Of a stretch of 64,000 nt of DNA, positions 17,793-30,541 are shown piece by piece (position 1 is the stretch's first letter; each line of letters starts with the position of its first letter). Source of the DNA: Lumbricus terrestris (lineage: Eukaryota; Annelida; Clitellata; Crassiclitellata; Lumbricidae); NCBI GenBank assembly GCA_949752735.1, contig OX457039.1:29352620-29416619 (forward strand). The letters run 5' to 3'. Made by a program: the position numbers and the translations under genes. The notes under the pieces are model-generated. The model was not told where the DNA came from, did not search any database, and saw nothing but the letters and a program-made list of their open reading frames with translations.

Positions 17793-18856
17793 TGTCATGA
17801 GTTATCTTTAATGGTGAGTTAGGCCCTAGCCTATTACGGACCAGGGTGTTTAAGACTAATATCGAAGTACTAGACTATAGAACAAAGCACAGAACTCGTT
17901 TAGAAATTATTAAGGTAAAAAGACAACTGAAATTAAACTGAAAGACATAATACATATAGAGCAAATAATATCGTCGATAGATTAAATCTATAGCGCCCTA
18001 ATCGATGGTCGTGCCCTCCCCCAGACCCCACCCAACAACTGGTCGATGACTCACGTTTCCGTTCGCATGGCGACAGTTTCTGTAGGTGTGAAGAAGTCCA
18101 ACGGGTTTCACAGCGAAGGGCTTCTGTCGGCTCACTGGTCTGGTTCGGTTGCTCCGTTCTGAAGTCGACTTCGTCCGTTTCCTCGTTCCAGGATGGAAGA
18201 AGAACCCAGCGTCCAGAGTTGCAGTCCTGCTGGCGTTCCAGTCACGACCGCTGACCGCGTCTTGTAGAGGAGTGCCTTCCGGCACCGCCCACCTCCGGTC
18301 GTAGAAGTGGCGGAGAAGTTTCCGCTCTCGGACACCGCCCACCTCCTGTCGTAGACGTGGCGGAGAAGATGATTCCGTCCTCGTCTGATAGCACCGTAGC
18401 ACCGTTGTGCTTCGTATTCTCCTGGCAGCACGGTTGTGCTCCGTAAACCCGCCTGGTAGCACCGTTGTGCTCCGTATTCGCCTTCCGACCACTGGACTCC
18501 GACGGTTGACTTCCGACGATTGACTTCCGACGATTGACTTCTGACGACTCACGACGATTGACGACGATTGATCCCGATTGACTCCCAGACAGTCTGTACT
18601 CTTGCCTATATAGCCTATCCGCCTCCAGACAGATGACCTTTACCCCCGGCACACCTTCTTGGACCCAACGACCATCGACGACCATCGATATATTAATATA
18701 TATAGCTATGTGGCACTAAGTATATATTATAATATTGTCACAATGTTCCTTTAAGCATATAATAATTATATAGGCCTAAGACATAGCACAACATAGATAC
18801 AATTATATAAGCATACAATAACGGCCTAAAGATATTTACAAGGGCAACTCGTGACA
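17793..18856 (-). repeat. 5' LTR of element B (right copy on +)
   Basis: Same length (1064 bp) and, by visual comparison, same sequence as 11465-12528. It is followed on the + strand by the target duplication TAGAA. In the element's orientation it should carry the promoter for the genomic RNA. Confidence 0.95.
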
Positions 18857-18861
18857 TAGAA

Positions 18862-20253
18862 GGAGACTACAACGTTGATTGATTTACCCTAAATTAATTC
18901 ATATGCTCTCATCCGCTATAGCTCTCTATATTTAAATCAGGGAACAAAATGCTTCTTGAGGTACGACGCTTAGGTACGCGTGCAAAGGTCTTTTATATCA
19001 AATTTGCACACAGAGTGCCAAACTTCTACCTGCTAATATGGAAGGGAAGTAGGTTAGGTCTGCATAACATCGACGACCGCTGTTCACAAGAACAATAACT
19101 CTGTAATAATATTTATCGCCTGTTATCAGGAGGGAAATCGGATCCAAAATGTATTCCAAAGTCTATCACATTTGATTCAAACCCCGATCAGCTCTCTGAG
19201 GTCTCTTAGTGCAATCTTGCATTGTAGATCTATCCTGTGGTCTTAGTGTAGGCCTACAGGCATTAACGGGCAATAATATACGCAGTTCACAGATAATGCA
19301 ATAAAGCGGGCGCCGCAATTATAAAATGCGAGTACAATGGCAAACTCAGGGAATCAGACTTCAACGTTTACAGATTGTGTATACTTATTTGCACTTGGAC
19401 AAAATATTGCAGAATAATATCATAATATGGCGAGAGAGTGATAAGAAGTGCTCTGTCTAATTTCTTATAGTTTTTCTTTTGCGCGCACTGACCTACCGCA
19501 TGTTCCGTAAGCCTATATAGAAGACTGTGCATCTTTTGGGTATGACTTAATGAATATGGAATTGCATTGTGTGTCTGCAGCCTGTCTGCCAAACTATATT
19601 GTTCAATCAACAAAATCGAGACCGCAATCGCTTGAAAATGAAAGAAGTTAATCGTATTCCCTATATATCTTTAGGACTATAGGTCTGTTTCATTTGCAGT
19701 CGTAATCGTGATCGTAATCTCCAAACTTCTAAAGCGCTACACGAAAACCAAGTGCATGCTGGGCATCGCCTTGAGTCAAACGTGTTGTCTGAGTAGCCTA
19801 GAGGCTATAGTTTGCCTTGAGTTAGAATCCGAATTAGCACGCCAACTAAATTATCCTGTTTAGGCTATTCGTAGCATCAAATCAATAACAAGTTTATAAC
19901 TTTGCGATGAAATGTGGGGGAGCATTTATAAAGATGCCTTTCTTCGCTTCTCTGAAGTCCCGTGTTACGCACGAATTCAGAACAGTAGGCCACATCCGTG
20001 TACGCCTTTGCATGCATGCAGACCTATTGCCACAAAAGTCTATATATGCAACTATAGAGACTGCTGATCTGTATGAATAGATCTATACAGAAACTAGCCG
20101 AGCAAATCATTAATGAACGAATAAACCTCGGTTTGACATCTTCAAAATACAATTCACGGCGCCCAATACCGCTGGGAAATTACGTCTCGACATCTATCGT
20201 CGCCGTTCCGAACAAATCTCATCATTTTGTACGCAATATGGATTCGTATGTAG

Positions 20254-20302
<49 letters not shown>

Positions 20303-20506
20303 ACGTACATATAATAAATACTGTAATAATAATATATGCAAAATATAATAGTTGTTACTAGTGTAATAATTATTATGATATATCAATCTATGCACAATTC
20401 TTTACGCATGTAGGCTATAATATAGCTATAACTATAATATAATATATCTCAAGAAGTGATCCTGACTCGCAGACGCCAAATTTATAGGCCTATGCGCCTT
20501 TGAGTT
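18862..20506. other. Unassigned DNA with a (TA)n run
   Basis: No gene or transposon ends are recognised. It includes a (TA)n microsatellite at about 20256-20300 and several AT-rich stretches. Confidence 0.5.
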
Positions 20507-20514
20507 CTCTAGAT

Positions 20515-21531
20515 CAGTGGTTCTCAAACTTCCGCAGGCCACGGACCGGAAATAATTTTGTTGGAAGCTCGCGGACCACTAACTTTAATGACATGCGCAA
20601 ACGAAAATGAACTGTATTATAAAAAAGACTATTACAGGGTTATTCGTGATTAGGGATTTGTTTCATTAATTAGAACATATTCCTAATAGCATTTCAATTA
20701 TTTCTCAATTTAATTTTCATTTAATTGCATTTAAAAAAAAATTAACTAAAACTTTCAAACACCATTAGGAGTTTGTTAATGTTAGCCTATAAGAGGATCT
20801 GCAAAAATATATAATGACACATTACTAAGATTTTGCGCTAATGATGGAAACACCTGCTCGAAATAAAACACAGAAATCAGAATATCCCCACATTTAAAAT
20901 ATATATTCGATCATATTTTCGTGTGAATGGGCGATTAATTTTTACATGTAGCTTGGATGTTCGCATAGGAAACCAGTTCAGAATTATCTTTTCATGCGGT
21001 CTGAGCGGCCACGCTCTAGCAATGTTCTTTTATTTAGGCCTACATTTAAAAAAATGACCAAATAGGCTTGCTTATATTTTGCAAATTTTTAAAATCACAC
21101 AAACACATTTGTTTATATTTATAATTTTATATCGTGTTATAAAATTAAAAGACCTACATCCAGTAAGAAAAAACTTAATGATTGATCACAATGATCAGCG
21201 TTTACTTCACTATCGCACACCAAAGAATCTACAGAAGTAAAACGAAACTGACTGCAGTAGACTAATAGACGTATAGATAATTAATGTTTAAAAATACAAA
21301 TTGTTTAAAAAGCCAGTTGACAAAGTTAAAATAAGGCACTGGTAATGTAGTTTTAAATTCAAGGAAGAACTTTGAATAAATTTTGAATAACAATTCAAAT
21401 AATCTCACAATTTGAAACATATATAAATTAATATTTATAATTTATTTCCACTCTCAGATTTCTTCACGGACCGGCGATCAGGTCTCCGCGGACCGGCGCC
21501 GGTCCACGGACCACCACTTTGAGAACCACTG
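20515..21531. mobile_element. Non-autonomous hAT element, 1017 bp
   Basis: The ends are CAGTGGTTCTCAAAC and its inverted partner GAGAACCACTG. They are flanked by a perfect 8-bp duplication, CTCTAGAT, at 20507-20514 and 21532-21539. GC-rich subterminal segments (GGACCGG words) on both sides enclose an AT-rich, non-coding interior. CAGTGGTTCTCAA termini are widespread in hAT families. No transposase frame is present. Confidence 0.92.
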
Positions 21532-21539
21532 CTCTAGAT

Positions 21540-22098
21540 AAACCAATAAAAAATTGGGAAAGGTCGAGAACATTTGAAGAATTTGAAGAGATAGCGCAGT
21601 CCACACGACGGAAAGATGGAGGACGGGAATGTTGTATTAGTGTTTAAGATGAAAATAAACGACATCGTTGAGAAACCGGAAACTGACGGTTGCATTTGAA
21701 TATGCATGAACATGTATGAACATGTATGAACATGTATGAACATGTCAGTTGAACGACCGATGCAATTGATTGCCGACAGAAGCCGAGAGAAGTCGACTGT
21801 GAGAAGAAAGCAACGCAGGACGACGAAGAAGAAGACGAGGATTAATGGACATCTAGCGGATGGATTCGACCGAAAGGAACAACAGTCACCTGGCGGCCGA
21901 TGGAAAATGAAAATCAGTGTAATGTATAGATTAACGTCGAGAATTATTGTAATCTGATCCAAACGTGTAATTCATGTAATTCATTGATGATCGAGAAACA
22001 ACCGATATAATTATTAAAAGATTTAGCGGCTTAAGAAGCAGAGCTTGATTACATTACAAGACAAATATCGCGATGTTTCTTACCACGATGGCATTGAT

Positions 22099-22099
<1 letters not shown>
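21540..22099. other. Unassigned DNA with a 10-bp repeat
   Basis: A 10-bp unit CATGTATGAA repeats about four times at 21706-21744. Otherwise no feature is recognised. Frames of 73-142 codons on both strands carry no known motif. Confidence 0.5.
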
Positions 22100-22133
<34 letters not shown>

Positions 22134-23090
22134 AATGATGATGATGATGATGATGATGACAACGACGGCAAGTATGCGAATGACAATGACTGTTGTGATG
22201 GCGGTAGTTGTGTTGATGATGAAGGATGAAAGAGCAAAAGAAGAAAGCAAAGATGATGAAGAAGAAAAAGAAGAACAAGAACAAAAGGAACAGGGCGAAC
22301 AAGAAGAATAAGAACAGGAAGAACAAGAAGAAGGAACAAGAAAAAAAGATACAGGAGGGAAAGAGGAGGAGGAAAGGGAGGAAGAAGAGGAGGAGCAGGA
22401 GAAGAAGGAGGGAGGATGTTTAAAGTAGTAATAACTACATCATGAATGCCGACAAGAAATGATCTAATTAAATGAATCGCATATAATTGTCCTGCTGTGT
22501 ATTATTATGTGTTCCTGCTGAACACTAATTGTTCGTCCATGTCATTACAAAATGGATGAATTGTTGGTTTTCATGTAACAATCTGGAAAGGAGTGGCATT
22601 GTTTGGTGCGCACAAAAGACGGCCTCGAGGAAGAAAAAGAAGAAGAAGAAGAAGAAGAAGAAGAAGAAGAAGAAAAGGAAGGAGAAAAAGAAGAAGAGGT
22701 TCAGGAACAAGAACAGGATAAGGAAGTGGACGTGGACGAAGAGGAAATGGAAGAGGAAGCGGAGGTGAAGGAGGCGAACTATGAGAAAGAAGAAGAGCAA
22801 AAAAACAAGGACACGAAGAACAAGAAGAAGAACAAGAAGAACAAGAAGAAAAACAAGAAGAACAAGAAGAACGAAATGAACAAAAACAAGAACAAGAACA
22901 AGAAGAGTAGGAAGAAAAACAAGAGCAAGAACAATAACAAGATCAAGTACAAGAAGAAGAGAAGAAGAAAAAGAAGAAGAAGAAGAAGATGATGATGATG
23001 ATGATGACGAAGAAGAAAAAGAAAAAAAGAAAAAGAAGAGGAAGGAGGAGGATGAGACGAGGAGGAGGAAGAGGAAGAAAACGATAAATC
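22100..23090. repeat. ATG/GAT run and long purine-strand (GAA/GAAC)n tracts
   Basis: A (GAT)n run at 22100-22158 is followed by two extensive polypurine tracts on the + strand, at about 22218-22418 and 22620-23090. They are made of GAA, GAAC and GAG words. About 200 bp of mixed sequence separates them. Lys/Glu-rich or Phe/Leu-rich frames here are repeat products. Confidence 0.9.
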
Positions 23091-23214
23091 ACAGCATTCG
23101 ATTGATGATGCATTCTAAACCGATCCTTTTCCCTCGTCGTCCTCGCCATCGGAATTTCATTCTAAATCGTTTTCTAAAGACAGAACGATAGAGCGAAGGA
23201 TAGCGAGAAAGTGG

Positions 23215-23409
23215 GAGAGAGCACGAGAGAGAGACAGACAGACAGACAGACAGGCAGACATGCAGACAGACAGACAGACATACAGAGACCGAGAGGGAAA
23301 AACAAGAGAGGTAGAGCCAGAGAGAGAGAGTGAGAACTAAACAGACAGATAGCGAGAGAGATATAGGGATTAAAAATAAAGAGAGTGACTGAGAAAAAGA
23401 GAGAGAGAA

Positions 23410-23440
<31 letters not shown>

Positions 23441-23520
23441 AAGAAAGAGAGAGAGAAATAAAGAGAGAGAGAGACAGAGACAGAAGGAAAGAGAAAGAGA
23501 GATACATCGCGAGAGGGAAC
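23215..23520. repeat. (GA)n/(CAGA)n tract
   Basis: Alternating GAGA and CAGACAGA words with AAAG interruptions, all purine-rich on the + strand. No gene is seen. The following 23521-24245 contains only a few AT-rich words and nothing recognised. Confidence 0.85.
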
Positions 23521-24245
23521 GAGAATTCAAATGTTTTGTTTGTAATCCATGCCGTTACTTTTTGCTGCCTATGCCATCTTCAGGCGCTTTCTTTCATCTA
23601 GACATCACGATGTCGTCTATATATATACATTGTATTTCATGTCTTGTCATGCATGCATCGTCTGATGCTGTTGTCGTCACTGCATGATCCCTCAGTTGTT
23701 TTTATATTGCTCATGCTTTTTTCTCTCGTATTTTTTCTAATCTTTCTCTCTTCAAATCCTGACTTTTCCCTCGGAGTCGATCTCACTGGGAGACCTTCTG
23801 GAAGATTGTTGATGAGAGTGGTCATAAAATATGGTCACAGGCTATACACTAAGCCCTATACAAGACAATAATTATATTTGCAAGTTACTCTAAGTCTCCA
23901 ACTTCCGAAATTGCTTTCGCTTCTTTTTCGGATAATGTTCGCTGTCACTGATCATTGACACTGATGATAATTATTGCTGATGTTGTTTAGATACTGATGT
24001 GGTTTTATGTCATCAATGCGGTGGCATTGTTTCTGCCCTTTAACATCTATTACTAATGTGTACACCATTGGCGATGTTTCTGTTTATTGTTCTCCTCGTT
24101 CGACGATTGACGATCTATTGCGACGGCAAAACTCTAAATGACGTGCTCGTGTATTCTTTACAGATACACTGTATAGTGTCATCTATAACTCTATATGTAT
24201 ATATATACATATAGATATGTATATATACATATGTATTTATTTCAA

Positions 24246-24295
24246 GTATTTATATAGCGCCTCTTCAAGAAACCTACTCAGAGGCGCTCTCTGCG
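24246..24295 (-). mobile_element. SINE/LINE 3' tail fragment
   Basis: The minus strand reads GAGCGCCTCTGAGTAGG then CTTGAAGAGGCGCTATATAA. This matches the tail shared by the SINEs at 5343 and 50134 and the LINE end at 46527. No tRNA-like head is recognised upstream, so this is more likely a truncated LINE tail or a different SINE. Confidence 0.6.
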
Positions 24296-24881
24296 CTAAC
24301 TAGCCGAAATGATGTTAAGTGTCATAACAACAAGAAAATTCCATCTATTAGCAAAATAAGTCACAGTGAGCCGGAAACAGTCATCAGTGGCGATCCCTCG
24401 CAGACACGTAGAATCATCCAACGGAATCCCGTCAACAGCTTTCAGGTGGTGTGAATGTTCAGAGTCTCTGGTACAGGTTGCGTCAGTAGAGTAGAGCGGC
24501 GACAGATGACAGGGCTCGCAAACACGAAACGCTGACGAAACTGAAGCTCCTCGCTGGTTGAAGATGATGCGCGCGTCCGGCCAATCGTCGGGCACAAAGT
24601 TTGCACAGTAGAAGGCATTTGTCGCTTGTCGGTCGGTAGTTTTGAACGCCACCAGCGACAACATCCGATCGAGTTAACTCCACTGACCTGCGTGAACCGT
24701 CCTTCGGCGAGATGTAAACAGCAGACAGCAGCGGTGAAGCCACACGGTTATGATGGTTGAGCTCGACCGTGTGCATCAAGAGGCGTCTAACGTCAACACG
24801 TGGGCGACACAAGACGACTTGCGAACAAAATCCCTTCAAACGCAAAATCCTTGACGAACCCGACAAATAAGTTCGGTACAC
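24296..24881 (-). other. Open, higher-GC segment of unknown nature
   Basis: Two overlapping minus-strand frames of 122 codons (24296-24664) and 132 codons (24483-24881) lie just upstream of the SINE/LINE-type tail. The shorter one has several cysteines, but I recognise no domain in either. It could be part of an unidentified interspersed repeat ending in that tail, or a chance open stretch. It is not called as a gene. Confidence 0.25.
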
Positions 24882-26580
24882 GAACCTAGAACCAGTAAAC
24901 TCGAACGTGTGTGAAATTAATGTATGTATATATACATATAGATATGTATATATATATATATTCGTGTAATGGCGGATAATGATACATTAATCGTATGCAC
25001 GTGCTTTTAAATCTGTGGCTGCCAGTATAAGTCTTATCTGTGAAAGGTAGCCTCTGTCTTTCAATGGATTTTATGTGGCTAATTAACTGTGGATGGTTAA
25101 TTTATAAGTTCACCTGACCCAAACATGAAAGCCGAAGAGACAATAATATAAAGTTCAGTATATGAGAAAGATGCGTGACCCGAGCTCGAGTATACGACCC
25201 AATTCATTCTTGCCCATAAACAATTACCGTACTGAGTCACGTGCTCATCTGCTATTAATTTCGTATGTACACCGGGTATCTAATTTTTTGCATATGCACC
25301 TAATCTAGATTTTTATCATAAACGACATGTGAGCAGTAACTGTATAGACCGACTGTTTGATCGCTTATAATTGTCTGGCAACGTAGAGAATTTAGGACAG
25401 AAGTGTCTGGCAGACTGGTTCAACTCGATAACAAACCAGTTATTACACTATATATAATCTTTTCAAAGTCAGCAACTTAGAACATATTTATAATAAGAGA
25501 CGCGAAACGCCATGCTTTCCGAATTCTTTGGCAAGCGCTATTCTCTGAGGCCCTCAGTTACTAAACGTTAGTTGGGTGCTTCGTGCTTCCTTTTCCTCAG
25601 GTTCTTCATAATATAGTCCAACCAACCTTAAACAAACATCTCACAAAAACTAGGAGATTCTCAATGCCACAGTTTGAAGTTCCGTCCATACGCATAAATT
25701 CAGAACGATTCTCAGATGTTTTTGCCCATGGTTTCTAAACAGTACCTTACCCACGATCTTAATCCCATACCTACCTATCCGTAAAGTGGCCATGGTGAAC
25801 ATGTAACGGGCCTAAACGGTGCCTTACCAACCATCTCCAACAGTTACAATTCAGCATGCAGCTTGTAATGGTCCCGAATTATGTACGTTTTTAAAGCTTC
25901 TATAGGCCTATAGCTTTGGAAATCTGCAGATCCACAGTGGGCCTACACATGGACGATCATCTATATGTATTGTAGGCCTATATTGTCTGAAGTGAAAGAA
26001 GTGCGACTTTCACTTTTCGTAGAAGACCAAAAAATATAGATCGGAAACTGTATAACTTTCTCGGTATATTTCAGAAATTATTATGTAGCATTGCGCCATT
26101 CGTATACCCTACTGAGGATGTTCCTGTGCGACACACTCAAGACTTCTGTCTTAACCCTATATTGCACAGCGAAAACCATGGGTGATAAATTTTAACATTT
26201 TATTAAAGTAACTTCCGCGTATGCGAAAAATATGCGGTTTGCGGCGTTATTCTGTAAATTGATTTGCATTCGCGAGATGGCGATAGCAGAAAATCAGTTT
26301 GTTGCCCCAGGTTAACACTGTCCCACATCCCGTGAAAGTGTTATGTTGCCTGGGGTTAACAGTGTGCAATATAGATCCTCTAAATATGCATATTGGCAAA
26401 GGCGTCCAAAAGTTGGATTTTATCTCCTATAAAAGCGCAGTTTATTTACACAGGGGCATCTGAAAAACGAATGTCTTACGCTGAGGGCAAGAAGGAGTAA
26501 CACGTTTTTCCTTCTCTTCAGTGCCACTTAACACTCCATGGCAAATGGAGCCAAAATGCGGTTGATAAACACCGCGAATA
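24882..26580. other. Unassigned intergenic DNA
   Basis: No coding or RNA signal. A TTAA followed by CCCTATATTGCAC at 26151-26167 has an inverted partner at 26361-26374, but the right side lacks TTAA (see rejected items). Confidence 0.45.
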
Positions 26581-26589
26581 GATTTAGCA

Positions 26590-26975
26590 TAACTTGGCTT
26601 TCGTCGTCGTCGTCGTCGTCGTCGTTGCTGACCCAGGAGAAGCAAAAGAAGAAGAAGAAGAAGAAGAATACGAAGAAGAAGAAGAAGAAGAAGAAGAATA
26701 CGAAGAAGAAGAAGAAGAAGAATAAGAATAAGAAGAAGACGGGGAAGAAGAGAATGAGGAGGAAGAGGAAAAAGAGGGAAAGCGGGCGAAAGAGCATCGT
26801 CTGAAAATAGACAGCTTGTACGACCAGTGCAGTCGCATAAGAAAGTCGCATAAGAAGCGTCTATTATGGCGACGACGACAGACTTGAAGCAGAGACGTTG
26901 GATGATGTCGCATTTCCTATCAGGCGACTCTTCTGTCCCTCCTCCTCCTCCTCCTCCTCCTCCTCCTTCATGGGA
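26590..26975. repeat. Trinucleotide cluster (CGT)n, (GAA)n, (TCC)n
   Basis: (CGT)n at about 26601-26624, (GAA)n with periodic TAC interruptions at about 26645-26760, and (CCT)n at about 26939-26969. The frames across them encode homopolymeric Ser, Lys, Phe or Pro runs and are not called as genes. Confidence 0.85.
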
Positions 26976-28666
26976 TGAACGCAACTGCCAGGGGCAACGC
27001 CTGCAGCAGCTGCTGCTGAAGCTGATGCAACCCTTGTCAGCTGCAAGACTATATCGGTTGGAGTGTCGTTCGCTGCTAAGGGCAAAGATTTGGTGTGGCT
27101 GGAATAATTCTAGAAGCAGAAATTGTCTAGTAACGAGGAACATTATCAGCAGACTGCGGCTGTGTGCAGTGCTCCTTCAAGGCTCGATACGATTCTAAAT
27201 TCAGCTCAATTAGAGTGATCGCACAGACAGATTGCGATCCTTTCTCTTACACCTGTTCGTCTTGCGTTTGTTAAAATAAACCCATGCATGGCAGGAAACC
27301 ACTATCCTCAATACGGTCCAAGTTGGGTCTCATATAATGGCGAGAAAATGCAAGTAATGAGCTCATTATAATTTTATTATATCCTTACGTGCTTTTATGG
27401 ACAATCAGAAGTGAAGTTTTAAATCTATCGCACTTCTGTAAGCTATATAAGCTGCAAATTTGCGACGAAACTAACTATGCCGACCCCGAGAAATGTCGGT
27501 CTAAGTTGATTCTGACGGTCCTGCATTCACCGGCTTTGTATTCGTTGAAATCGATTTTGATTTGGATCGGTTTGGATGCTAGTAATTAGTCCAAGTCTGA
27601 AACGTCTCCAGCGTTATTCTAGTAGCACATGTGGGTGTACGGAGCACATCTTGAATTCGCAATCCTGTCTATATACAGAACCAGTTGAGATAAATGAAAC
27701 CTCGGAGACTGGATGGTACTGCAGGTTGTGCAGAATAAGCAATCCGACGACAATGAGATCTCCCAGACTTCGATGCTGCTTCAATCCTGACTCGGATTAC
27801 AATAGAAGTCAACACTTTCGAAGAGAGTCGCGACTGCAGTATTCATGAGTCTGAAATGTAGGCTTAATTGCATGTATACTGTGCTGACTATATCGTTGGA
27901 TCCACAGCGTCTGTAGGTCAACGTGTTCTTCTGTCATCGAATGGCTGCACAACATGTGTACACACTGCATATACTTCTCTTCAGTGTATAATAATCTTCG
28001 TTTAATTTAGGAAAAGAGACATATCCAGATGACACACCGCACCCATGGCAGTTACACGTCAAAACACATTAAAAATCAACAACGGCAAAAATATTGTGAA
28101 CAAAACAATGCCTATATATCATTAATTGGCGGAAAGAGAACCCTCGGATTAAAATTTCTATCATCTTTAAATGGTAGAACAAAAGGATGCTATCTAGGGC
28201 GTAAGTTATATAGGTGTTTTTTAGCAGTTCGCTAGTCATTCTCTGTCAACGTGTGTCTGGTTTGTATCGCTGTGTATCGCATTGTGTGCATATGCGTCGT
28301 CAATCATCCGTCTATACAGAATGATCCATTAGCCTATATAATATATAGCTTTGCACATGTACAATCATGTGTATATAACATATGTATATAACATATATGT
28401 GTGTGTGGTGTGTGTGTGTGGTGTGTGTGTGGGTGTGGCGTGGATGTGTAGGTAAGTGTGTCTAAGGCAACGTACGTTTATAGATGGCCTGAACGCGACT
28501 GTGGTTATAGCTTAAAGCCGCAGATAAGAACCCGTTAAACCTAAGAGTTGCGCTGCTGTCAAACTGTCCTCTTCAGCAGATATGAAGAAGCCATGCTAAG
28601 CAGGTGCCACAGATGCGCAATGAATTGCCGTGGCTTAAGCACTTAGACCTAACGCAACGGGTCGCT

Positions 28667-28705
<39 letters not shown>

Positions 28706-28742
28706 ACTCATCAATGTCTGCTTAAATTAGACACTGATGTAG
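26976..28742. other. Unassigned DNA with (TG)n and (CTG)n runs
   Basis: Interrupted (TG)n at about 28398-28440 and (CTG)n at about 28670-28704. Frames at 27389-27848 and 28029-28235 show no recognised motif or clear splice context. Confidence 0.5.
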
Positions 28743-28750
28743 CCACAGAG

Positions 28751-29176
28751 CAGTGGCGTAGCCAGTTATTTTTTCATGGGGGGGCAGTGGGGTGGCAGCT
28801 TAAAATGATGGGGTGGCTACCGTTGGCAATTAAAGCGTGCATCGGCATCGGTATATTGCCATAGACTATGTATTTTTAGATTTTAGATGTATAACAGTAT
28901 CGGACATAATACGCAAGCAAGCCTCACTAGCTTGTCTGTCCCACAGTGCACTATAGTGGCCTGTCCCACTTTCCCATCACTCACCCTATAAGAAGTTGTA
29001 CAGGAAGTTGTATAAAAAATAAAATAAGTCAGAAATTATATAACATTCTTTAATTCTTTATCACTACTAAGAGTAAAAAGTAAAACAAACGCAGGGATTG
29101 GGGGGGCAGCTGGGGGGGCAGCCCTTTCATTTGGGGGGGCGGCTGCCCCCCTTGCCCCCCCGTAGTTACGCCACTG
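28751..29176. mobile_element. Non-autonomous hAT element, 426 bp
   Basis: The left end is CAGTGGCGTAGCCAG and the right end TTACGCCACTG. A perfect 8-bp duplication CCACAGAG sits at 28743-28750 and 29177-29184. Near both ends are runs of G or C (GGGGGGG and CCCCCCC). There is no transposase frame. Confidence 0.92.
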
Positions 29177-30030
29177 CCACAGAGGATCATAAACAGAAAT
29201 TCAGATCAGAAAGGTTACCATTGATGTGAATGTTGTTCGGTACTCGACACGAAAGCATTGTAGGTGCGCAAAACTGCACTAATAATAATAATTATAGCCA
29301 AAAGCCTATATACCTAGCTGGAAAGTACGGTGTATAATTATGTAACACGATATCGTCTCCATTATAGGTTCTATTCAGAACAGAGATCGTCAATAGGTCG
29401 AAGGTCATTTGACTGAGGTACAAAGTGAAAAACGACCACGGTATACAATCTGCAAGGAAAGGATAGCCACCGTCAGTCCATCCTTTCCCAACATTCTCTT
29501 TCGTCTCGTTGTTACCGAATTCGTTTTGCGCCTGCAGGATGTGTCGTATCAAGCGACATGCACAGTGGCGTAGCTACCATGTGTGCAATGTGTGCAAAGC
29601 ACACGGGCCCACGACCTCCAGGGGCCCACACAGATTGCTAAATTAATTATTTATTATAGGTTTAGTACGGTATCTTAATTAGTAATTCACAATTTTTGAT
29701 AGATGTGATTTTTATGAACGCACTTAATTGCATTAGGCTACTTCGTTACTTTACTGGCTCTAGTCAACCGCCTAGCTGGCTGTTGACAGCAAAACTACAT
29801 GTATACTGAGTCCGAACTCCAATATTAGGGCCTAATTATGTTTTCGTCTCGAGTCGAGACTGTCGCATTGCAAGATGACAATTTTGTGTACATGTATGTG
29901 AACGAATAGGTCCAATAAGCTCATAGTTTTAATCTGAGAACATGAAACTTATCATACAGGCATAAGATTTTAATTTCGCTGCTTCGTTTTCCTATGCAGA
30001 GGGTATAAAGGCGTGTCTGTGCTATATAGG

Positions 30031-30541
30031 ATCATCATCATCATCATCAACATCATTGGGCTCAATGCCCGTAAGAGTCCGACGCCACTCTCTGTCTGAG
30101 TCTGTCTCGCATCATGCTGCCCAGCTTCAACAGGTCCAGTCAGCAGGTCTGCTCCATACCATTAACATCTTGGAGCAGTTAGACCGCCTTGTCTAAATGA
30201 AGAGAATATTGGGAGAGAGGCATGAAGGACAACTTGGGTCAATGCCCGTATGTGTCCCACGCTCTCCCCCGACTCTCTCCACCGGTCTGTCCTGACCAGC
30301 CTGTGCATGTCTGCTCCACATCATGACACCTTGAAGCATCTGGGTCGCTCTGTCACTTGTGCCGTGGTTTTTGCGGATTCCAATCGTCTTGGTCTTTTAC
30401 TGCCAGCGTATCGCCACCCATCTGGCAAACCTTCCTCACTTTGTCCGGGCTTAGGACCGGCACAGGGACGTTGTTGGTTCCCTGTGGCGGAGGATGGATG
30501 CAGTTTAACGTCGTGCCCAGGACCAAACGGCTATATAGGAT
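30031..30541 (-). mobile_element. Dispersed LINE-like repeat, copy 1, with (GAT)n tail
   Basis: Read on the minus strand, this about 510-bp sequence ends in TTACGGGCATTGAGCCCAAT followed by a GAT-rich run. A close copy in the opposite orientation lies at 60385-60932. A short-unit 3' tail suggests a non-LTR retrotransposon 3' end (RTE-like by analogy) or a SINE that uses one. Frames are broken. It lies inside the hAT element 29563-31654. Confidence 0.7.

Larger units (their letters stand above)
11465..18856 (-). mobile_element. Complete Gmr1-like Ty3/gypsy retrotransposon B, 7392 bp
   Basis: On the minus strand the element runs from an LTR starting TGTCACGAG to an LTR ending CTCATGACA. The 5-bp duplication TAGAA flanks it at 11460-11464 and 18857-18861. 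Both LTRs are 1064 bp and I see no difference between them. It has a tRNA-Leu primer site, an uninterrupted 1605-codon gag-pol frame with all catalytic motifs, and a short purine-rich tract before the 3' LTR. The integrase precedes the RT, which is the Ty1/copia-like order known in the Gmr1 group of Ty3/gypsy elements from deuterostomes. The lack of LTR divergence and of frame damage indicates recent insertion. Confidence 0.95.

Noticed and set aside
22529..22992. Lys/Glu-rich frames of up to 129 codons
   Set aside because: They are read-through of (GAA)n tracts, open in several frames at once.
26151..26378. Possible piggyBac-like MITE with TTAA then CCCTATATTGCAC
   Set aside because: The right inverted partner at 26361-26374 is not followed by GGGTTAA, so the duplicated TTAA target is missing.
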